A stretch of DNA of 64,000 bases from the NCBI GenBank assembly GCA_907165135.1, contig OU015569.1, positions 1,302,001 to 1,366,000 of the forward strand. The letters run 5' to 3'. Positions 22,124 to 34,370 of the stretch are shown in pieces. The notes beneath the pieces were generated by a model. The model saw only the letters and a program-made list of their open reading frames with translations, was not told the DNA's origin and made no database searches. Each line of letters begins with the position of its first letter. Position 1 is the stretch's first letter. This DNA comes from Oikopleura dioica (lineage: Eukaryota; Chordata; Appendicularia; Copelata; Oikopleuridae). The position numbers and the translations under genes are program-made.

Positions 22124-24026
22124 ATGAACGACACTTTTATCACAGACTCTGATCCTTGGTACGGCCCTGTCAGAAGTTACGTCAAAATTTTCGAAGAATA
22201 CGAGTATTCAATCCTTATAGCAGGTAATCAAAATAATTAAACCACAAAAAGCTCAACAATTGTTCAGCTGTGACTGGTGGCGTCATTTTTACCTTGGTCG
22301 GATTGTGTTGCTCGCACTGCTGCTGCAAGAAAAAGGCAACCGGCAATTCTAGCTCGAGCAGCAGAAGAAACAAGTCGGGCAATACCACTATCGTCAAAGA
22401 TGAAATCGTAACGGACGTTTACTCGACTGGGTTGAAAGTTGATCCGATATTCCAACTGCCAGAAGACACTGGAGATGGTATTTGACGACCATTTTTTCTC
22501 GATGAAAAAAATGTTTCAGAGTTTGAAGAAGAAAACGAGCGATTCCTGGGCGGATCAAAAAAGGCCGGCGAAGCTACGGAAATGCAGTCAAATAATTCTA
22601 CCACTTCAAAAAGAAGCACGCGTTCTACGGGCTCACAAACTGTAACAATCAACAACGCGGTGACACCTCCAGTAGCAGCTAGCTTTACAGTAGCGACAGC
22701 TTCTGCGTCCACGCCCAAATTTGAACAGAAGAAGAAGAAGGAGCTTATTCCTATTGTGCCTATTGCTCCTATCACAATGGCGAGGAAATCATGGAAGAAT
22801 ATATCTAAAAAATTAATTTAAGCGCGCACCAGAGCTTCCAACGAGCCCGCAGCCAAAATACTCGCCGACGATTTCGCCAGCATCGTCGATCGAAACAATC
22901 TTCGACAACGTTGAGAAGCCGAACAACAAACGAACAGTCAAACACAACATTGCTTTCAGGTACAAGACTTTGACGACAAAGTCACAGGAATTTCTTTAGT
23001 TCCCTCCCTCGACGGCTGTTTCCACTCTCTTCCGAGCTCCTGACGTTTTTGGCAAAGGAAGATTTGAACCTAGACTGGCAAATTTACACGATCAACAACA
23101 GGGCATTAGAATGCTTTTTGTACAAATACATGATCTTCATTACTGTAAGTGAAGATTACAAAATAATAATCAAGATGTAACTCTTCTTCTAGGAGCCGGA
23201 CCGGGAGAACTTGTTGGTGGGAATAATGTTGACTAGAATTCTGATTCAAATTCAAGCTCGCGATGCAGAGAATGAGCTGGAAAATGTCAAAGTAGCTTAT
23301 TATTTATGTTAAAACTCATTTTAATACTATTTTAGCAAAACATGAGCAGCGGTTCGGACTCACAAATCCACAGAGAAGCCTGGTCTGTTTCAAAAACCTG
23401 CCCTATCAGCTTCGGAAGCTTCTGTCCTCGACGAAATCTCCTCCTTGATTTCGAGAAAATCGTCCCAAGTAAGAGGCTCTGCAATATTTGGATCCTTGAT
23501 GTGAATTTTAAGACGTGAAAGGCCTTCTTCTGTCCAAGGGTATTTGTGGTTTGACGCATTTGGAGCAGATTTTCGGAAATCCGGAAAAATCAGTCGAGCT
23601 AATGACTTCAGCTGAGTCACATGTCTTATCTGGCGATATCACTGTACAAGTAAGTTCTTGGCATCTACACAGACGTACTTAAAAGATGATAGCCGTGCAA
23701 ATATTAACGAATGTTATTTTAAGGGAATGGACAGTCTCCTGCGTCTGTTAGACGGGTTCAGTCAAGACGCAGCGATGTATGAATTCGTCAAAGCCCAGGA
23801 AGATTGGGAAATAAAAGTAGACAAATAGTGCTTTCAGAATTTTACTGCTTTTCAGGGTGGAAACGCCGTGGAGCCCATGATTGTCAAGAATTCCATCAAA
23901 ACGAGTGTTTCGATATCGCGCAGTTCGCAGCCCGGAAACGGCCTTTACCAATTTGCCCAGACATCTACCAAAGCCGACTTGTCGATGAGGAGACGCTTCG
24001 AAGTTTCTTTCAGTAATAAATACTAA
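22124..24026 (+). CDS. Single-pass membrane protein with long cytoplasmic tail, unknown family
   Basis: N-terminal ectodomain of about 35 residues, one membrane helix (AAVTGGVIFTLVGLCCSH), a Cys/Lys stop-transfer (CCCKKK), then a Ser/Thr-rich linker and a helical C-terminal region. First exons 22124-22223, 22268-22477 and from 22520. A 67-nt GT-AG intron starting after KKKKELIPI then joins to APELPTSPQPKYSP, avoiding the stop at 22821. Later exons run to a TAA at 24024-24026. The acceptor near 23373 (before KPGLFQKPALSA) is uncertain. No known domain recognised. It converges with the sulfotransferase gene at 24104, only 77 bp away. Confidence 0.62.
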
Positions 24027-24103
24027 GATAAAAATGTACAACACTGTGTCAACTTGAATATTTATTGATATTTACAGATATTGGTATGGCAGGGTAACTT
24101 GAG

Positions 24104-25324
24104 CTAGACAACATCCCAAACGTACTGAGGTATCGAATACTGAAAGAGCTCGAAATCGAGCTGGTACGTGTAGTAGAGCCGTTCCAGTCCTTCTTTTGTT
24201 AATCCAGTGAAGTACTTTTTAATCTGATCTGTGTCTGTTGCCTTTCTGTAGTAAGGATACTCCACAACAGAAGAGAGATTAACATCAGCCAGCATGAAAG
24301 CAGCGTCCTCAACGATGGACTCGACTTTTCCGATAAAGTTCCAGTCGACATCGCAAACGCGGCAAATGTCGAAAAAGCGGGTCCAATGACGAACTCGGAT
24401 TCCAAAGTCACCCTTGGCTCCTACTTCTGGTCCTCGAGCACTGAAAGGTTGCAAAAGACTCCTTCGACAAAAATCTACCTCAAATAAGCGACGAAGCGGT
24501 GGAAGGACTCGACGTCGTAGTCAATGAATTTGTCGATTTCATTGCGCTTTTGAAGAAAGGAATACGTTCGTCTGCCTGTTCGGATTTTTTATCGAGCTTA
24601 TTTTTTCAAAACATTTGGCTGGGATGAAAACCCGTTCCTATTCCACCGCGAAACTCGTCAAAAGCTTTGTCTCTGTAGGCAGAAAGGACTCTTTCTATTG
24701 GATCGCGAACAACTGTAAAAGTGTAGTAGCTCTTCAGCATTTGCAGTCTCTCTTCTACAGGATAATCCGTCAAGTACTGAATAAATATCTCAAATACCAA
24801 CGCTAAGAGGGCTGTCAGTACTGTTAGATTGTAGTGTTCTAGTTTTCTGGGCTTTCGGATCGCGAGAACATTTCTGATGTCTTGGAATCGCGGATCGGTG
24901 AGCTTGATTAATACTCGTTTCCAGTTACTGCTTCCTACTTTTGGCAATTCGCAGTACATGAGTTTGTTGCCTTCGTCGACTATCATCGGGAACTCTTTTT
25001 GTGGAGGCTAATTCGGAAATTCCTCGCTTTCATTTTTATTTAAAAAAACTGAGTTGTGAGTATTTTAGCCGTTCCTATTTCTTGCCCCGACTTCCAAATT
25101 TGCTCAAGAGACGGCCTCTTGCCCTTGATTTTCGCACATCTGTCCTTGATGTTCTGCAATCTCTGTTCGTAGATAATTTTCTTCTGCTCGTCCGGGATTA
25201 TCTGAAGCAACTGCCATTCCTCCGGAGCCGCTCGGTGAAGCAGATGCTCGGTGGAGAACCACGCCACGCAAGTCAGAAAGATCACGCACAGAATCACAAA
25301 ATCTAGCTGAAATTTCTCCGACAT
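24104..25324 (-). CDS. Carbohydrate sulfotransferase (HNK1ST/CHST family), 345 aa
   Basis: Second Golgi type II sulfotransferase, paralog of the gene at 163-2038. Exons: 25324-25082, 25007-24647, 24575-24479, 24440-24104; 346 codons. Signal anchor LDFVILCVIFLTCVAWF near the N-terminus. PAPS sites: YCELPKVGSSNWKRVLIKL and FTVVRDPIERVLSAYRDK. The C-terminal block HWTRFFDICRVCDVDWNFIG is typical of the family. The first intron (25081-25008) has no usable GT donor; it fits a GA-AG intron after GGCAA. The other introns are GT-AG. Acceptor glycan unknown. Confidence 0.87.
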
Positions 25325-25544
25325 CCCCGTCTCTACCGCCTTCTACAAGGTCATCTCTCCACCTTTCCGGATCAAAGTTTCTTGCGCTCTGCCCGGCTGA
25401 CCGCGCCGCCGGGCGAACAGCGTTCCATCCTCCTCCTCGCTAAGTGCGCACAATTCTGTACTTGAAAAAAGTCTGAAACTCAACTCGATTCAGAAGAATT
25501 CAGACAAGAATCTGATACTACTGTATTCCACTTCATCTCTTACA

Positions 25545-26400
25545 AAAACCGTAAAAGCTAAAACTCACTACACAACAACCGCAGCTACAATAATAAAAAG
25601 ACAACAAAAGATAGAAAGAGGAAATTGATTTTATTCAGGTGAACATGTGCGATTGCAAGCTTTTTGCTTTCGATGTCGCTCGCTTTCCAAGGCGAATGCC
25701 TTTGGGAGAGTCTTGCGAAGACTTTCACGTCTTCGCTTCGTAGCACGCAAGCTCGATTGCTTGAATAGCGACTCCATTTTCAGGAGTCCTGCGCTTCGTG
25801 GTGCTTTAACTCGCAATTCTAAAAATAAAATTAAGTCGAGACTCGCCTCAAATTTTCTCTGAAAAGAGAAGCCCTTGATGCTTATAAGTTATAACAATAA
25901 AATTTATAAAATAATTTAAAAAAAATCTCTTCAAAAAAGCAATTTACCTCTGTTTTTGCCGCTTCGGACCGGGTAGTACCCGGTAAGATTGGGAACTGAC
26001 AGAAATTCGATTTTAGCCCTAACAACAACTTCGGCTCTAGAGACTTTTTCGTTGAAATCTCCAAAACAACTCGCCAACAAAGGGGTCGAAAATATTCACG
26101 TTTCTGTTGATTCTGAGAGTTCTGACGGTTGAAAATCTTTGATTTTTGGACAACTTGTGGAGAAGACAATAAGAATTTCGAATATCTAATTAATTAAAAA
26201 AATTATCGGTGAATTTTTGAATGAGAGCCAAATTAAAGTTTAAAATCGCTCTCCTTCAAAATTTCACCGATGAATTATAAAACAAACTAGATTTTTGAAT
26301 TCCTTATTAAATTCTACATAAGTCTGCCAAAAATCAAGGAATTTCATCGGTTAGATCTTCCAAAATTGAAAAAAAAATAGTCAAATTTTTGACTTTTTTC
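25545..26400 (-). repeat. Dispersed repeat family 'PE', copy A
   Basis: Read on the minus strand, this copy matches 39225-39990 (copy C) over most of its length, including a first block with a GTAAATTGC donor and a last block ending CCTGAATAAAATCAATTT, where the in-frame stop overlaps AATAAA. The last block has an open frame ending CNRTCSPE. Intron-like structure is kept between copies, so they duplicated as DNA. Whether it is a gene family or a transposon with a short ORF is open. Confidence 0.6.
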
Positions 26401-26465
26401 TCAAAAGTCAGTTTGAGTTTTCTTCCAAAGGATCAGTGCATATTGAGATAATAAGTCGATAACGG

Positions 26466-26716
26466 CAGGTACTGAAAATGTCACGAATGTCACGAGTTGG
26501 CTGAAAATGTCACGATATTCGAAAAATTGACTTCCATAATTTTTCGAATTAAGCACTCTAACGGTCCTTCTTTGTGCATTTTCTGGTAGATAACTCATTG
26601 TTTTGGCGGAGCCCAACTCTTACTGCACGCAAAACTCAAATTTTTCGGACCCTCTTACTGACGATGTCACGAAAAAAGTGGTCATTTTCGTGACATTCGT
26701 GACATTTTCAGTGCCG
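26466..26716. mobile_element. Short inverted-repeat element (about 250 bp)
   Basis: ACTGAAAATGTCACGAATGT with a following CACGA at the left returns inverted at the right (GTGACATTCGTGACATTTTC). The arm itself contains a direct repeat of AATGTCACG. No coding capacity; ends not precisely fixed. Confidence 0.6.
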
Positions 26717-27739
26717 GTGATAACTTTCCATATAGACGTGATTTTGATATCAGCGTGATTTTTTCCAGTCTTCGTTACTGGCTTAATTTGATCCGAAAAG
26801 GTGGAGTTTTCTCAGGTTGAAAATGTTGGTTGCGAGCGGAGCGTGCGATCTTTTGTTATTCCTTCCAATATTCATGAGATGACTGCTAGAGCGAGGCTAT
26901 TTTTTCCACAGGGGCTGTTTCAAATTGCCGTTCAACGAAATTCGCAATATTTTTTTAGAGATGTAACTTTCAACTTCCAAGAAGATTTTACATTGAAATT
27001 TTCAAAAGACAGAAAAAGGAAAAAAGCGGCGGAATTGGAAAGGTATGTTTCTCAAACAATGAAGCTTTTCGTTTGAGAGCAGAGTTCGTCGATGCTTTTA
27101 AATCCTACGCTTGGTAGTGAGATCGTGTCTGTAGTTGGTGCTGAGTTTGTTTTGTTTGTAGTTTGGTTTCTAAAATTGACTCTAGCTCAGTGAATTAAAA
27201 GGGCGCGCTCTGATCTGAGTAACATTTGCACTCGCGCGTATCCCCTAGCAACGTGCTACTTTTTAAATTTCGAGCGATTTAGGCACACACCCGTCGGCAA
27301 GTGGAATTATATTATTGCAGTGGCGACTAGAACTGGCCAAAAACAAAGCGGGAACAAAGAAGAGCTCGGCGCGCTCGATCCAACCAAAGCGATGCCATTC
27401 CCGACCAAGCCCAGGAAGCACAGAGAACTCGGCGGGGCACTGGAGCGCTTCTTAGGTAACATTCTCACTTTATCGCACTGTAAATATGATGCGAGTAGGA
27501 ATTGCTTGACCACTTGTCGCTCAGTTGACAATTATTGCACTTTAGAGAATCGAGAGAAGTAAGAAACTAAACTTTTTAAGACATTGGATTTTTTCCTAGA
27601 GAAAATACTTCAATTAAGAAATATAAAAGATCAATTATCTTGCTTATAAACTAATGGCTCTGATTAATTCTTTGATCCCGAGTATAATTCGCACTGTGAA
27701 GATGGCTTAAGACATTTGTTCAGTTGATCTGTATGGAAG
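26717..27739. other. Ambiguous interval, possible exons
   Basis: Two open stretches look weakly coding on the plus strand: 26801-27042 (ends at a possible GTATGT donor) and 27318-27451 (preceded by TATTGCAG, followed by GTAACA; reads GALDPTKAMPFPTKPRK). Neither has an ATG start that I can tie to it. They may be exons of one small gene or chance frames. Confidence 0.2.
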
Positions 27740-27934
27740 TCAAGCAACACCGACGTCATCTATTGATCTTGAGCGGCTAGAATCGCCGTACTTAAACAAA
27801 GCTTTTGAGCAAAGTTCAATGTCGTCCAGGTCGTCCAACTGCTCGAAAATCTCGAAAACGAGTTCCAGGAACTCGTCGAGGAGGTCCTCCCGCGCCGCTT
27901 CGGTTGCCTCCTCTAAATCACTCAACTCGACCAT
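27740..27934 (-). CDS. Possible small acidic protein, 64 aa
   Basis: Single open frame starting MVELSDLEEATEAAREDLL and continuing with an acidic amphipathic helix (FEIFEQLDDLDDIELC), ending DDVGVA. Composition and codon choice look coding, more so than other frames nearby. No family recognised. It could be the start of a longer spliced gene. Confidence 0.4.
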   Translation of the reverse strand: MVELSDLEEATEAAREDLLDEFLELVFEIFEQLDDLDDIELCSKALFKYGDSSRSRSIDDVGVA

Positions 27935-28330
27935 TTTGTCAGGTTAGAATTTAAATTAGAGACAGGAGAGAGGAGCAACGGATGATTCGATTGATAGGAC
28001 CCAAAGATAGCGCCTTTCTTAACTTGTGTAAACTAACTACAATTTTTGAATAGACACCACGCTGTTGCCGGACTCGATCATTTCCTCTTCAAGTACAATA
28101 GATCGTTTGCGCCCGTATTCTGCCCAGGAAAGAGAATGAAAATGTTGTTTAGCCGACAATATAGCTTTTTCCTTTAAAAAATGTTTGAATTTCACAATTT
28201 TACTATAAATACATCGAAATTGAGCATTCTGATAATAACCGTCATCTCAAATTAGAACCGATCTCGAATCTCGCGGCCGACTTCCGGGAGACGACCGTAC
28301 TCGGCAGGTGGAAGGAAAACCCCTCTGTAC

Positions 28331-31300
28331 ATGCGATCAACCGCTACTGGCATTCGATGCACTGTCGTCAAGAGTGACGATCGCTCCCGCTTCGCCACAC
28401 TTTGCGTGTCTAGCATGCTGCAGTTGCTTGATGAAGCCACCCAGAAGCTGAAGATGACGCTTCCTGCTCGGCACGCCTTCCTCGGCGACGGTAGCGAGGT
28501 CAAATCGGTGCTGGAGATTCCCCGTGACGAGCCGGTCTTTGTGACGAGCTCGGCAAAATCTGCGAATCCAAAGAAAGCAGCACGCATTGCCAAAAACCAA
28601 GTCGAGGCAACAAAACGCTTATCGGGCTATAACAGCAAAACGAAAGTTCGAGTGTGCGCCAACGGCTCGGGACGTGTCACTTATGTCCTTGTCAGCAAAT
28701 CTCAGTTCCAGCCGGAAAGTATGGCTCCCGACGCCCTCGAAAAGCTTTTTGTCGACGTCCAATCTAGCCTGAACCTGCCGGTGAAAGTAAAAGCGCTCTA
28801 CAAGTGGAACGGAAAGAGGATTAAATCACCGCATGAAGTGCTGGAAAGCCAGGAGCCTCTTTGGGCAACAACTGGGGCTGATGCTTTTCTGTCTATCGGC
28901 CCCTTGCAGTGGTACAGATGCTGTCTCAAGAAAGTCGATAACGAAATAAAAGAAAAGGACGAAGAAGACCAGCTCCTAAAAAAGAAAAGAAGAGCACTTA
29001 TTGACAGAATTAAAAAGCTTGAAACAAGGAGTAATGAAGAAGAGGAACGAGGTGCCGATCATCGTCTCAAGAATATTCCAGGAAAGGGTTCAAGATAAAA
29101 TGATTTTCCATAGATTGTTATTGACAGTAGTCTGCTTGAAAATTAAGTTGTCTTGACCCTCGATAAAGTTGTACATAAAGATCATCGTCTAGTTAGCTCT
29201 TCAAGTTCCTTCAAGCTGCGAATCTATGAAAACGGCGCAGAAGACATTCTCCTCGTTGTTGTTGTCAATTTTGACCAGTTGCACAAAGAAGGAACCAGAT
29301 GCCCTGAAAATGATGGCTTGCAGCTTCTGATGCAAAATATTTCGGATAAACTCTACGAATCAAAACAGAAGCGATACAAAATAAAGAAGCTTTTCAATTC
29401 CCAAGGAATTCGACTGACAGAACTGGAAGAGATCGAAAAAGACATGGAAATCTGGATCTCAGATGGAGAGCCTTTCATCACCGCCGAAACTGAAAAGATC
29501 GTGCTTGATGTTCAGCAAGTTCGAGCACTTGACGAAGATGGCGAGCTTTATTTGCTGGAAGAAGGCAGAATTCAAGATCCAAAGGAGGAGCTTCCGAACG
29601 CCTCGATCAAGAACTGGACACCAGTCAAAGGTGTCGACTTTTATGACTTCGAAGATCTGGAAAGCAAGGCTGATGTGGCACCTGATATCAGACATAAGAT
29701 TCAGCAACAGGAGAGGAGACATTTTTTTAGAGTAAAAAACTTAAATAATAAAAGCTTGATTCAAATCATTATTTAGTTTATTAAGATCATCTCCTATTAG
29801 GAAGAAGCTGTGAATGCCGAAAATACATTCTTGCGTCACGAAAACGCTTTATTGAGCTGTCACGTGACTGTCCGAGAAAGTGTGCCCATTTGGCCTCAAA
29901 AAGCTAACCTCTGGCGAGTGCGACCAAGCACGCCAATAAACGGCACCTTCCGCGGGAACGTTTTCGTCATTCTCGCGTTCAACTCACCTAAACTCGCCTT
30001 GACGATCAACGGAGATCACTCAGTGACCTTGAAATACATCAGCGAAGAAGACGATGATCCTTGTCAGGAAGGTGCTCATTACTGTTAGTTTCAGGCGTTT
30101 TTTCATAGCTGAGCAAATATTAGACCTGGATTTTCACGTCGACGGGGCGCATCAAGAATCTATTCACTGGTGACAAGGTAACTTATTCAGTTATATACAT
30201 AAAGAATAACTTCGAGCAAAATTAAATCAAAACAATTATTTCAAAAAAATATTTAGTGTCTATCTAAAACCGACTCCGGCGCGTTAATGATGCTTGAGCC
30301 TGGGGAAGTGTCGAAGAGCTACCAGACTTGGGCAATCCAAGAACCTCAAGGCTCCTCAACTCAGTGGGACAAAACAGGCAACGCATTCTATCGACGAAAA
30401 GCGCTCTGCTGGCCCATCTCCTCTCACGAACAGATGTGTCAGTACCGCTGGCCAGTTGTTGGGGAATTATTTACAAACGTACACTACAAGAAAATCAAGG
30501 AAGAGAGCGAAAACTACTCGGACGCAGAAGAAAAGCGCATTCGTGTGATTTTGAACGAAAACCACAACGAGTCCAAATGGCTCACTATCAGACCTGATAC
30601 GAATCTCCACAGCTTCTTTACTGCCGAAATGGAACTAAAAAGACCTGTTCGAAGAATATGGCCTCTGGATGGCACTCAAAGCGATCTTGTCAGTAAATAC
30701 GATCAAGTTGAATCGCGAAGTACTCTCGTCTTGTGCACAAGGAATATTCCCAAGAAGATGAGTGCAGAAGCGCTTGAAGCTAATCTTAGCAGGTAAACCG
30801 CAACCAAAATGTATCAAAGTCTTATCATTCTGATTAAAGTCTGCGGTACGACAAGAATCTGATCAAAAAGTTCATCGAGACTCGGGATATTCTTGGAAAG
30901 GAGATGTTCGTCACGGCGGACCGGGTTAAAAATGGAAGTGCAGTTGTCCTGAAGCCAAAGAATCGCCAGTTTCATGAGCGTCTTTCATTTGAGGAAAAAG
31001 AGAGGAAGAATGCCGCGCGCTGGAATGATGGTGAAGTAGAAACGGTCGAAGAAGAGCCAGAAATCAGCAATCAACAGTTTTTGATGGAAAGAAGCGGCCA
31101 CATTGTTGCCAAGCAAAACAGGAAGCTCGTGCTGGCGACAGAAAAGGGCAGAAAAGTAGAACGAGGCTTGCAGGTCATTATGCAGGCAAAATCGTCGGAC
31201 GAAGCGGGGCAGATTTGGGAACGTCACGGCGCTGCTATTCGCAATGTCGTCAATCCTGATCTCGTCTTGACCGCTGTGAACAACCGACTGGTTCTAGATA

Positions 31301-32443
31301 AGAAGGCGAAAAACGATTTTGGCTCGATCCACCAGAAATTCGAATTCGACAAGAACGGAGGGATCCGAGTAGCAGTTGGAGACAGCAAAGAGCTCGACCT
31401 CACCGCGGCGGTTAATACTGGAATTTGTACGTATTGCATTTGTGCAAATGAGGAGCTCCAGCAGTTTGGATATTTAGAAGGTAAACCTTTCATTGCATAA
31501 AAAATGTTAAACAAATTTAGACGGAATGCATTTCTGCCAAATTTGCGCTCCGCTCGTTCCAGGAGTTCCTTCTTCGCAGCGAATGAAAGTGAACCGCGCT
31601 TTCTTGTGTTCGATGGGCGAGGCTGAACTGAACCAGCATTCGCTGAGGATTTCGCCTTTTCGCTACATCAACAGACCTCGTTTGGACGGAGAAAATGCGC
31701 TAAAGGCGCTGCAAGAAGTCTCCGATCTCCTCAAACAAGCCGAAGATCAAGTCAGCACAGATACCGGCAATATTAAGCTGAAATTGTACCGGAACCACAC
31801 TTCTGAAAGCAACCTGACTGTAGTTGCGCGCTCACTCGATGCTGTTCGGCTTCTTGGAGAAAGACACTTTTCGTTCATTGTCAAAAGAATGTACTTTTCA
31901 AACGGAAAATGCATTTTCGACTGGGCTCAAGTAATTGTTCCTCATCTAGCCATATTATTCTTTATAAAATCTAGATAAAACGAGCAGCTGAAAAATGTGA
32001 GCTCGTAGAAGTGTGGCTGAGTGCAGGCGCGCCATTTTCAAAGACGTCAACGACTGAAAACACGACCGAGTTCTTGAAAATCACCGAAACCTCCGACCTC
32101 TATTCGCAAGGCAGTAGTTGGAAGAGGGTGGCAGTTACGCTAGACAAGAAGTCCTCGAATAGCGCGACTGTTATTCTTCAGGGAAGGAATATGTTGGAAC
32201 TCATGAACTCTGCGACGCAGCTCTTGAAAACTAATTATCCAGGTAAAGTTTCTCTCAATGAAGATTTACGCTTTGATCTGAGCTTGATGCAATTTTTCAG
32301 TGGAAGCTCTCATCGCCGAGGACGGACGAGTTTTTTCGGCGGACGAAGATTTCGAAAATCTTCCAGAGTCGAAGAGCGTCAAAGAAGCACGCGAATCGAA
32401 CATCCTAGAAGTCAAATACAAATTCAGTAACAAAGACCTTTGA
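28331..32443 (+). CDS. DCDC1: Doublecortin domain-containing protein, DCDC1-like (about 1,200 aa)
   Basis: Probable microtubule-associated protein. The first exon from ATG 28331 contains a doublecortin-type fold (RFATLCVSSMLQLLDEATQK ... DGSEVKSVLEI ... EPVFVTS) followed by a second (GRVTYVLVSKS ... LYKWNGKRIKSPHEVL ... LWATTG). More doublecortin-like units follow around 29330, 30530 and 31760. A ricin-lectin-like Trp/Gln segment lies near 30310-30460 (YQTWAIQEPQ), an arrangement I associate with DCDC1. Most introns are GT-AG; the one at 30068-30123 must be GA-AG. The stop is TGA at 32441. Human DCDC1 is longer, and the N-terminal limit is uncertain. Confidence 0.72.
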
Positions 32444-33808
32444 AAAACCCTTTCTTGACGATGCTTTAGAACTCGACCCTTCGGAACGAAAGACTTCGCG
32501 AAATCACGAACTCAACAAGAAGAAATGACAATTTTATCAAAGAGAAGAAAATGTACATATCTATCCTTTTTGCACAGATTATGACTCTCCTTGAACTTTT
32601 ATTTTTGCAATTCCAAGCCTTTTTTACTTGAATAAATTTTATATTTCTACGGATTTCCGACTTTGAAATTGCACCTTCTCTTCTATGATTTCAACTTTTC
32701 TTTTCGAGTTTTTTTTTCTGCGAATAATGACGAGTTCAAGCACTTATTTTTGCATGCCTTTTGCTTTCCAAATCGAAATTTTACGGTTTGGAGCTCGCAT
32801 CTAAAATGGTAATAATTCTGACGTCAAATTTTTTTGCCCGAGGCGAGTTCGGCCGCAAACACGTGCTTATGTAACCTTTCACTAGTGTGACTAAAACTAG
32901 CTGAAAGCTAAATTGGAATGCTCTACGTCGCTTTCAGTATAGAATTTCTTCCAGAAAATAGGTCCTGGGAGGGCATTTGCAAATGTATTTAGATTCCTTT
33001 TCATGTGATCGTGCTATATTTCTGTTTTTTCTTTTTGCCGAGGAAAGGTTTTATGGCAATTTGCCTGTTAGGTTACTCTAGTCATTTTCTTTTTCTGCTG
33101 AGCCCGAATGAGAGTTATTTCGGAACACTCGAACAGCAAAATTCAAGATCCTAAATTAGTTTGCTTCGGATTTATAAAAGCACAACTATGTCTAGTACAG
33201 TACTCACCCGGCGCCAGGCGATATTCTGCAAGAGATAAAAAGGTAAGTCCTTTTTAATCAACTTTGCCAATTTCAATTTTCAAGGTCAATTATCGAGATT
33301 CAATAAAAAGTCACTTACTAGCAGCCTCTTTTGCTACTCAATAATTTACTCAAAAAAATCTGCAAAAAAATATTTTTATTGAAACTATAAGTTTGCCTCT
33401 TTAGCAGCCTCGAATTCTCAAAGGACCCTAATTTGAGAGCAACTTCCTCTGTTTGCGGGAAAAATGATTACGTTTTTGAACTAGTATTGAGAAGAAAGGG
33501 TAGATAAGAAGAACTAGAAATAGAGAATGTTTTCTTGTACTTGGATTTGTGTAAAACTTGGTTTATGGTGACGATCTCGAAGGGCCGTCCCTGACAAATT
33601 GAAGTTTGCAGAGACATGAAATGGGCCGACGCTAAATAAACTGAGTTAAAAGGGAGTTATGGTGGCAAATCTGAGCATTTGGCGGCGCAGTTAGTCTTTA
33701 CGAGAGATAATCCAGCAGATGTTGCCAGACAAGTGAAAACCCAAAACGCAAGAAGAAGAAAACCAAGAAATCAAGGAAGACTCTCTTCTTATCTCAAAAG
33801 CCGCAACC
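32444..33808. other. Intergenic, no gene seen
   Basis: 1.4 kb of AT-rich sequence after the DCDC1-like stop, with an AATAAA near 32631. Isolated strong donors occur (GTAAGTCC near 33242), which could belong to a 5' untranslated exon, but I cannot connect them to coding sequence. Confidence 0.35.
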
Positions 33809-34258
33809 ATGTGTAAGTAGTACTAACTAACATAAACAAATTTGCTTTTGCGATTCTGGCGATTATGAGTTCTGATTTTTTCTTCCAAAAAGATAGCTTC
33901 AAAAAAAGCTTGATTTAAATAAGATTTTGAAAAGTAGAAAAAAGCTGGAGTTATTTACTGGGCGAAAATAAACTGTAGTTTCTTGAGCAGATTGTAAAAG
34001 ATGTCGATCTTGAAGTGTGCGTTGCGCTTTTGAGTGGAAAGCAGCATGTTCCAAGGCGTCTTTTTCATTCAAGTGAAAGAGAAGGAAAAGTATCTTTATA
34101 GATTTTTTCGCTGGCTCAGCGCTTCTAGCTATTCGTTCATGAATTTCCTGACTCAGGACTAGTGGAAGCTTCTTTGTTGACTTACCCGTCAGATCCGTGC
34201 AGAGCCACTTCCCAAGCTAAAAATATGCTTATCGAGTTTTAATCGCTTGTGCATACTG
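33809..34258 (+). CDS. Possible small spliced gene, unrecognised
   Basis: An exon ending ATGT before GTAAGT (about 33808-33811) is followed by an open block starting near 33979 (FLEQIVKDVDLEVCVALL, then SGKQHVPRRLFHSS). A 39-nt GT-AG intron leads to LFVHEFPDSGLVEASLLTYP and a TAA near 34238. The last two blocks fit together in frame; the first exon does not fit in phase, so the start is unknown. A competing open frame exists on the minus strand over the same bases. Confidence 0.3.
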
Positions 34259-34329
34259 ACCCATTTTTCTGGATGATGAAATCACCAAGCGTTTTTTAAA
34301 GAACAGAATTTAATTTATGATAGTTTTGC

Positions 34330-34370
34330 TTACCCTTACCCTAACCCTAAGCCGACGCTAACCCTAACTT
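34330..34370. repeat. Short interstitial telomere-like repeat
   Basis: CCCTTACCCTAACCCTAAG, a 6-bp break, then CTAACCCTAACTT: about five units of the animal telomere hexamer (TTAGGG on the other strand), within otherwise unique intergenic DNA. Confidence 0.75.

Noticed and set aside
22782-22821. Gene end at the TAA at 22819-22821, or a GA-AG intron there
   Set aside because: A canonical GT-AG intron starting earlier (after KKKKELIPI) skips the stop and continues in frame, so neither is needed.
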